From Isoetes taiwanensis (lineage: Eukaryota > Streptophyta > Lycopodiopsida > Isoetales > Isoetaceae): a DNA stretch of 64,000 bases. Numbering within the stretch: the stretch's first letter is position 1; every line of letters begins with the position of its first letter. Positions 56,957 through 64,000 of the stretch are shown here, piece by piece. Made by a program: the position numbers and the translations under genes. The stretch lies in assembly GCA_021234155.1 (NCBI GenBank), contig JAJEKV010000017.1, forward strand, positions 6,328,992 through 6,392,991, in the 5' to 3' direction. The notes under the pieces were generated by a model, which was not told the origin of the DNA, ran no database searches, and worked only from the letters and a program-made list of their open reading frames with translations.

Positions 56957-58480
56957 TAGGATTAATCAGCCTTTACAATTACCTGCAATACAACAAAATT
57001 ACCATCTTCCACTAGCAGAGGGCCATATCTAGGCATGAGGCCCACCACTAGCACGAGGGTCATCTCAAGGCACAAGAGCCTACTACTGGTATGTGGGCCT
57101 ACCATTGGCACAAGGTCCATAATAATAATGAATTAAGGGCTAATAATATTCCATACTTAGACATATACGTGGACTAGTATTAGAAAGGGGAGAGGACAAG
57201 ATGAAGACATGGAAAGCGGGCTATGTAATTGCTATCGGGAAGATTCGATTGACTAATCTATGAAGGTTCTGCATCATCGGGCAAAAAATAGAGAAAAAAA
57301 AAAATAGAAATAACTAGCAGAATTACAGGGTTGAGGTGAAGGTTAGGGTTTGGTTGATGACTACAAAAACCAACTCTACTTATATATAGAATCTCAATTT
57401 TGAACCGATGTGGCACTGTACCATCGCCTGAATGATGAGGTGGACTTTTGCATGGCTTATGGCCTAGAACAACTTTTGCCACAAGTACCATATATGCTTG
57501 CCAAAACTTTGACCTAAACTTGCCAAGACTTTGACCTATGCTTGCCAAGATTTTGGTGCAAGCTTGTTTATGTGTTCAAAAAATGCGATGAAATTTCCAT
57601 CCCATGTTGCGAATATAAGTTTAGTCAATTATTATCATAGACAAAGCTTTCAATTTCTAACGATTATATAATATGTTGATATAGTGTTTTAGATGAACAT
57701 GGTCAGTTATAATTTGTTCTCTATGGGGCCAAGAAATCTTCCACAGGGGTTTCTTCTTTGTGGTTTATTCCTCAATGAATTAGGATGCCTGATCAATTGC
57801 TAGGAAAACGAGCTATGATTCCTATTCTAAACTAGGACACCGAGTACATGAGATCATTTCTGAAGGAAATCCAAGGAGCTCTTCCACTATGCTGGACAGA
57901 ATAGTCTGTCTACATATAACATTGACAAACGTGTCAAAAGCAGGACTGTTTACCCATGCATGTGCACCGGACTTTAAGAACAGTTAGGAATTTGAAGGTA
58001 TTTAAGATGTCTTTTTGTCAAAGCAAAAGAACAGAATCATAAATGGTAAAACAACTTTTACGGCAACCATGTATGCATCTGCTTTATATCTTTTAGCTTC
58101 CTGCTGATCAGATTTGGTACATGGATTCTTTAGCCTAGGATGACCAAGCAACTTATTGAATAAAAAAGTAAGAGAATAATCATGTCTAGTTAGAACAGTC
58201 TGTGTATTTTGGAAAAAGAAATGACAGAACTGTGAAAATTGTTTGGAGCATTTTCGTGAGAGCTTCACATAACATTTTGAGAAAACAAAGGTCACAAAAT
58301 GTTGCTCTAATTGAAAAATGTTTGAATCATTTTCATATGAGAGTAAATGGGCATGATTTGCATAGGCCTTTTTCTGTATAGCCATTTGTTGCACACATGA
58401 CCTCTTATGCCTACATATATTTGTCTGAATTAATGACAAACATAATTTAACAAAATAAGGTGAAGACAAGTGAAGATTGC
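56957..58480. other. AT-rich spacer, 3' side of the transporter
   Basis: Contains a small tandem repeat (57496-57560). A minus-strand reading at 58002-58616 overlaps the transporter 3' end and looks like its untranslated region rather than a gene. Confidence 0.4.
57496..57560. repeat. Three imperfect tandem copies of a ~23-bp unit
   Basis: 'cttgccaagactttgaccta' and close variants, three times in succession. Confidence 0.75.
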
Positions 58481-60050
58481 TCAATGTTGTTTGGTGGCAA
58501 AGCTTCTGTAAAATGTGAGGGTTCTCACAGACAACACCACGGCAGACAGAGTTCCAAACATGCAAGCTGCCATGAGGATGTTGTAAGTAGTGTAGTAATA
58601 AATCAGTCCATGACATACAATACTCTTCTGGCGCCGCGCTTCCTTATCATATAGAACTCCAGCTACTGCCACATATAACACATAATTCCCCACTGCCCTT
58701 GTCACCTGAACAAAGTTCTCCAAAGTCCCATAATTTTCCAGCCCAAATGACTCAGCAATAATAGTCCATACCATTGCCCATTGGCCTCCTATGAAAGTTC
58801 CCACTAAGATGGAACTTATGAACAGTGCGCCCTTAACATTCAACGCAATCAAAGCATTCCCTAGTGCTGAAATTCCCACTACTCCTGCTAAAAAAAATGG
58901 CCTTGGAACTCCATGCTTCTTTAGGGCGATCTCTGAAAGCATTCCACATGCTATGCCTCCCATGAAATCCCACACATTTAGCAATGCCACAAATGCATTC
59001 ACCTGCTTCTGTGAGTAATCCAAAGAAACACCTAACTGCCCCAAGTTGTTCACTGTTGTGGTTGCCGCGCTAACTGCACATCCTGTGATCACAAGAATCA
59101 GCCACATATCTAGGCTAAGTGTTGCTTGCCATACTGTAAAATTATCTCCATACGTTGGCCAATGCGGTTTAATTTCTGCCAGATTCAGATCAGATCTAGC
59201 AGAAATAAAATCTGGCTGCGTCTTAAGAAGACACTGCGAAAGAGATGGCTCGATGTTGCCAGGCCTTTCGACATACAACACCAATAGAAATGGCATAAGA
59301 AACAGCAGCACCATGAACATGGCAGAGATCCATTGAACTGTTCTTAAAGCGGGGCGGATCGTTTCCTGTAGCACTGTTCCCCCAAGAAGGTAAATTGCTA
59401 GGATCAAGCCCATTGCTAGAAACAAGTATGAGCTTCTTGTCACATTATGTTGAACCCTAATCTTGGTTTTTTTAATTGAAAATGCAGAGAGAAAGTTCAC
59501 CACACAGGGTGTCAAGGCTAGCAACAAAACAAAAGAGCTAATATCATACTTGGCAAAGAAGGCTTGGAAGATTAGAGTAAAAATGGTTGCACTAAGACCC
59601 TGTGCACTATCCAAGAGACTAAGCACCACAATTTGATTATCAGGAAGGTTGAAGGCAGGGGTGACTAAAACAGATGTAGTTGTCAAGGTTCCAGATGAAC
59701 CTGCAATGCACATGTATATACACATTGCAAGCACACTTGGGCGATCAATCCGGTGAGTCATAGACAACCATACCATCATATATCCAAAGAGATTTGCACA
59801 AGATCTCACCAGGAGTCCAAGCCATGCTCCCCCAAGTGTGTACAAAATCCCTGATATGATCCCTGCTATGCCTCCTACTTCTTTAAAGAAACTGATTATG
59901 TTGAGAGCCTCTTGGTCATACTCTAGGGCAAGCTTGAGTTTTTTGAAAGTAGAGTCCAAAGGTGGCTATTCCTCAAGAGGCTGCCATAGCTCAAAAGCTT
60001 GCTGCCACTACCATCCATGGACTCAGAAGATAAACCATTTCTCTTTCCCA
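58481..60050 (-). pseudogene. Nodulin-like / NFD4-type major-facilitator transporter, 5' end broken
   Basis: An uninterrupted frame of about 490 codons (59959-58481) carries the nodulin-like domain and MFS half: EALNIISFFKEVGGIAGIIS, GYMMVWLSMTHR, CIYMCIAGSSGTLTTTSVLV, PDNQIVVLSLLDSAQGLSAT, then after a long loop QVNAFVALLNVWDFMGGIAC and FIGGQWAMVWTIIAESFGL. About 12 membrane spans are expected. The family includes Arabidopsis NFD4 and putative organic-solute transporters. Upstream, 60050-59960 still encodes the first span (PWMVVAASF*AMAAS*GIAT then FGLY), but with TGA at two positions and a one-base shift before STFKKLKLALEYDQ. The open frame has no ATG at its start and is preceded by TAG. 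Likely a recent pseudogene unless the 5' sequence is wrong or an alternative first exon is used. Confidence 0.78.
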
Positions 60051-61384
60051 AATGCTTCTAAGGTCTCAAAATGATTCTGGCAAAATGTTACTTAGCTCAA
60101 GGCTTGCTCACTGTTGGGAAAATGATTCTAAGTTAAGCTCTGAAAATGGCTCATCCAACAAAAGCATCGTGGTCTATAAAAATTCTTATTATCTGCAAAA
60201 ATAAAATCAATTGCCCAAGTGCAAAAAACAACCTGAAAGATTGGATTGGATTTATACCTGCAAAGGAAGACCTAGGCAGAAAACCTGATGATGAAGAACG
60301 GAACCAGAAAGCAATAAGCATTCCCTAACATCTAGAATAATTTCATTGATGCTAATTGTGAGGTTTTTTGTTCCTTTGAGAAATTTTTCTCTTTATTTCC
60401 TTCCAGAGTTCGATATCCCCTTACTTCCTTAGTAGCATCACTAGGCTAGCTCTTTTTCGCAGCCATTTAAGAAATGATTTTCAGGTCTCAAGAACCGTCA
60501 GGCTGAGCTTCATACAACATAAGTACCTCTACTCAATACTCCATCCCCTGTTCAAGACGACCAGCAGCCCTTTGGCCATGAATGACATCCGGTTTAAAAA
60601 ACCGAAACCAGGCCTGAAGGAGCTCCCAGTCAAGCTCCAACATACTCCATAAACATGGTATCCATAGGTTTTCTATTTTTCCTAGCCGTGGATTCATAAA
60701 TTAAAAAAAAATCGAACGGTTGAGATGAAATTAAACTGACGTGGCATGACACGTGGCATAGCTAAATTGCAGCAAAGTGTGCACCTCGGGTTAGGCAACC
60801 CTGCTAAAAATTGCACAGATGCCGCTTCCTCTGCCTGAGTGCCGCCGTCTTCTCCCTTCTTCTAGTTTTGCGGCCTCCTTTCATTATGTGGCGACGGGTG
60901 TTAGCCATAGCTACAGCCAATCTTCAATTCGAGCGCCAGGCATGCCTCCTGCATCTTTGTTTGTTGTGTAGCCTAGCCTTTTTATTCTCTGTTTTAAGGT
61001 TGAGGATTTAAATACATGCAAGTTCTTGCTTCGTTGAAGTGGGTTTACAAATATCAGAACCGTTCCTGTAAGTTGCATGCTTCACTGAAACCCTGCTTGA
61101 TACTTTATCTTTCTCCATATTCATGCGTGCTCTCGATTATAGCTTTTGAAAGAGCTCTGTTCATCTCATAGACACCTGCAACAGTGCAAAAATAGCTTGG
61201 CATCTTTTATCTTACTCCTTGCTACATTCTGTTGCATCTTATGGCCGGTGACTACTATTTAGATTATTTGTATTTGTTCCTCCTATTCGTCTTTTGCTTG
61301 CGTAATCGTTGTTGTTGTAAAAATTTGACGCATTGCCCTATTATAGCATGGTGAAGAAATACAAGTTGAAGGCTTGAGCTTGGA
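60051..61384. other. Spacer between transporter and receptor-kinase relic
   Basis: 60811-61011 holds a hydrophobic ORF that could be a signal-peptide relic of the following pseudogene, but this is not supported. Nothing else assigned. Confidence 0.35.
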
Positions 61385-62980
61385 GGGGCATTATACATGC
61401 TATTTTCTTTAATTTCGGAACTGGCAGAAGAGCTTGCTGCAGGGACATACCTTTCTCAGAGCCAAGTCCATATAGTGGGAGCAAATGTCATTAGTGATGA
61501 CCTTGATAAGACAGTTGTAAAATCGGATTTGGTTCCCCTTTGCCAGTCATTTGACAATACAACAGCAGTAATAATTCCTCAGAGATTTTGGGACCATCAG
61601 GTCGCAATAAATTAGACACTTTTTTGGTAACTACTCAGTGTTGTATGTATGTTGAATATTCAAGTAAATTGATTTTATTTTAGTTCCAGTGTTGGTAATT
61701 GAAGTTTCTGTCATTATGTATGAAATTGGCCTTTGTCTGTTTCAGGTCTGCCTCCCTCTCTCCCATCTCGAGGTTCATGTGGGAGCATTTCTGGACAACC
61801 AGTTGGAAGTGTTGCGAGCTGTACAACAGAACTCTTTGGGGTGGTGATTCATAAAAGGAGGTTAAATATAGCTCTTATTGCCTTATTATGTGCTATTGGA
61901 GTTGTCGTAGGCCTTGGATTTGTTTGGTTGATTGTGATCAAATGCAATCGGCAGAAGAAACCTATTGTTGCTGCATATCCTACTAGTGCTTCCTCGAGGA
62001 CAAAAAGAATCTGGTATGGATTTCAAAGAAAAGTGCTTTTCTACTCTCCTAGCTTACAAGATGTCTTGTGGTTGACTCAGGTGGACCATCTGTCTTATCC
62101 AGCAGTGTACCAAGTTCAACTTCTTTATCTTTTGGCTCAAGTTTTGCAACTTCTACAGGTTCTGCGAAAACGTTTTCCCTTGCGGAACTGGAGAAGGCCA
62201 CTGATAAGTTCAAACCTCAGAATGTTATTGGAGAAGGAGGATTTGGATGAGGGAACTATACATGAGTCTTAAAACTAATTGCTGAACCTTTGTCATTTTA
62301 GTTATAAGATCAGTTGTGTAATTCGTCGTGGTGGTTCGGTATGAAAGAAGATAAAATAACCTGGCCAAAATACACAATCATGAAGCAGACCATCAAAACA
62401 TGCTCATTCTGTTTGGTATACATTAAAATATTCAAAGTGTGTTAAAACGTTTTTGTTGATATATTGACATATTTATTTGCTAACGTCCTTTTTCATATCA
62501 TTCTTTTTTGATAGGTATGTTGCTCCTGAGTATGTTATGACCGGCCATCTTCTTATGAAAGGTGATGTCTACAGTTATGGTGTCATCTTACTTGAGCTTT
62601 TATCTGGAAGAAAACCAGTTGATATGTCACAGCCGCCTGAACAGGAAAATTTGCTGACATGGGCAAGACCATTGCTGACAAGCAATGAAGGCTTCGAAAG
62701 CTTGGTCGACCCTGCTCTTGAAAACAGGTTTCCTTTCGACAACTTGGCAAGAGTAGCTGCAATTGGTTCCATGTGTGTGCAACCAGAAGCTCATAGGCCT
62801 TTTATAGGTGAGGTGGTGCAAGTACTGAAGGTGGTCTATAATGGTTCAGATGCAAGTGATGGAATCATGTCTGGAAATGCCAGCATGGCAGGAGAGTCAC
62901 CTGCCGACTGTAATGAGAATGTTAGCAAACATGGGATAAGGGTCAAAATTAGGGGGTTCCTCCCTAGAATATCCGATTAA
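61385..62980 (+). pseudogene. ALE2-like receptor-like kinase, kinase core deleted
   Basis: Ectodomain exon: LISELAEELAAGTYLSQSQV, HIVGANVISDDLDKTVVKSD, FDNTTAVII, RFWDHQVAIN. It is broken by TAG at 61613-61615 and then by an extra T in 61620-61625, beyond which GNYSVLYV continues. Next exon: GLPPSLPSRGS, then a membrane span (LNIALIALLCAIGVVVGLGF). A frame change precedes the juxtamembrane part KTFSLAELEKATDKF and IGEGGFG, where it stops at 62248. The kinase resumes only at 62515 with YVAPEYVMTGHLLMKGDVYS, YGVILLELLSGRKPVDMSQP and QENLLTWARPLLTS, ending at 62978. The VAIK lysine, HRD loop and DFG motif are absent. ALE2 kinases act in epidermal and cuticle signalling in Arabidopsis. This copy cannot be an active kinase. 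Confidence 0.85.
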
Positions 62981-63189
62981 AGTTGGAAATATCTGATTTG
63001 CTAAAGTAGATGCGGGCAAATATCCGGTCGAAATTTCATGAAAATAGTGTTAAATTTGGCAAGTTAGAGGTATTTTTCTAAAAAATCTAGTAAGCATAAA
63101 TAAAAGGCGGCATTTTTGCTGGTTAGTGCAAAATCTAAATTCGAGGCCTTAGTAGGTCCAGATTCACACCAGATAGATCAGGGTCTTTT

Positions 63190-63375
63190 TTGCTATCATT
63201 AAGAAGCAACAAATAGGGGAAGCAACAAATAGGGTTTTTTTTAGGCAGAATGCCACTTCACATAAGCAAACATTTCTTTTTTCGCTATCATTAAGAAGCA
63301 GCAAATAGGGGAAGCAGCAAATAGGGTTTTTTTTAGGCAGAATGCCTCTTCACATAAGTAAACATTTCTTTATAT
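63190..63375. repeat. Two tandem copies of a ~94-bp unit
   Basis: 'gctatcattaagaagca' through 'aggcagaatgcc' to 'aaacatttctt' occurs twice. Each copy also contains an internal doublet 'gcaacaaatagggg' / 'gcaacaaataggg'. Confidence 0.85.
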
Positions 63376-63808
63376 TTAAGGCAATTAAAAGTGTCAAAAG
63401 GATTAATCACATGGGTAAAAAAATATGCAGGATTCCCCTCAATTGACAACATTGGTGAACGACACAATTAGGCTGGCTACATGAAATGCTACCACTTTCA
63501 TTTCAATATCCACTTCCATTTCAATGTCGACACCTACATTTAATATAAAATTGGGTGTGTATATGCATTTGTCCTTCCAGAATGACACCAACAAAGCACC
63601 TTTGAGCAATGCAGTTTGAATATTCTTTACTATCGCATACATTGTAGTGCAAATAATGTTGTTTTTTTATTAATCTTTGTTTTTGAAGCCATGGGACAAA
63701 AATTCAGATTGTTCAATCACATCTTTTGCAATTACAGTTTGAATTAAATAATTTCATCTTGAAATATGCTCCATAATACTTAGGTACAGAACTGGCACCA
63801 AGTCAGTA

Positions 63809-63856
63809 AAGAGAAATGTTTGCGGCGACCTTGGCCGCCGCGATAAATTTCTTGTA
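63809..63856 (+). repeat. Dispersed 48-bp imperfect palindrome, copy 3
   Basis: AAGAGAAATGTTTGCGG, centre CCTTGGCCGCCGCG, then ATAAATTTCTTGTA. Same orientation as copies at 2902 and 28591, unrelated flanks. Confidence 0.75.
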
Positions 63857-64000
63857 AAAGTAAAGGAGCCAAAGGAAGGATAAATATCGTCAAAAGGAAA
63901 CATGATGTTCTAGATGAGCGTTGTCATCAACCAATAGGTAAGAGGAAAAGGTTGTGACAAAAAGGTAAGATGAAAAGAAAAGTGAACAAGAGAAGGATAA

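Larger units (their letters stand above)
62981..64000. other. Right-end spacer with small repeats
   Basis: Contains a ~94-bp tandem duplication and the third copy of the dispersed palindrome; no convincing gene. Confidence 0.4.

Noticed and set aside
58002-58616. A 204-codon minus-strand ORF downstream of the transporter
   Set aside because: It overlaps the transporter's 3' end in another frame, has no domain and fits untranslated sequence.
63439-63642. A minus-strand ORF with a faint resemblance to copia reverse transcriptase
   Set aside because: Only a few residues (QTALLKGAL) suggest it; no catalytic motif or neighbouring domain is present.

Overview
The window looks like nuclear DNA of a land plant with a large, repeat-rich genome. 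Three host-type loci support this: a TLDc-domain gene with eight exons whose splice phases all fit, a nodulin-like major-facilitator transporter, and an ALE2-type receptor-kinase pseudogene. Plant-type LINE, CACTA and chromovirus remnants agree. I cannot name the species; a fern, gymnosperm or other large-genome plant would fit. I recognised no tRNA, rRNA or CRISPR array.

Layout. 1-1.2 kb holds an old ~600-bp tandem duplication, followed by gene-poor sequence. 3.58-22.63 kb is one satellite array of 17 head-to-tail monomers of about 1.12 kb, with an irregular higher-order pattern. It abuts a CACTA transposon end (22.68-23.21 kb) carrying ~103-bp subterminal repeats, then a LINE fragment (23.4-24.2 kb). 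24-29.5 kb is AT-rich with small relics, including an LRR fragment.

29.58-43.24 kb is the most unusual part: a 13.67-kb element bounded by 32-bp terminal inverted repeats that differ at one base. A degenerate plus-strand gene (32.3-34.8 kb) is a candidate element protein. On the minus strand sit at least eight cargo genes: four related short coiled-coil genes, three unrecognised genes, and a divergent histone H3-like gene (40.51-41.37 kb) that starts MARTKQ and keeps the H3 fold. Eleven imperfect palindromes, ten of them about 61-69 bp, share the arm TCACACGACGCGAA / TTCGCGTCGTGTGA and lie mostly between these genes. I saw none outside the element. Nearly every gene in it is broken by one-base frame changes, so it is either decaying or affected by consensus errors in GC-rich methylated DNA; the satellite shows the same kind of indel noise.

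43.3-64 kb returns to host-like sequence: a possible solo LTR, the TLDc gene (44.46-48.31 kb, minus), a decayed Ty3/gypsy chromovirus 3' end (50.8-52.5 kb, minus), a pair of 830-bp direct repeats each headed by A26, a possible small three-exon gene between them, the transporter (58.5-60.0 kb, minus, 5' end broken) and the ALE2-like pseudogene (61.4-63.0 kb, plus). A 48-bp imperfect palindrome occurs three times across the window (2.9, 28.6 and 63.8 kb).
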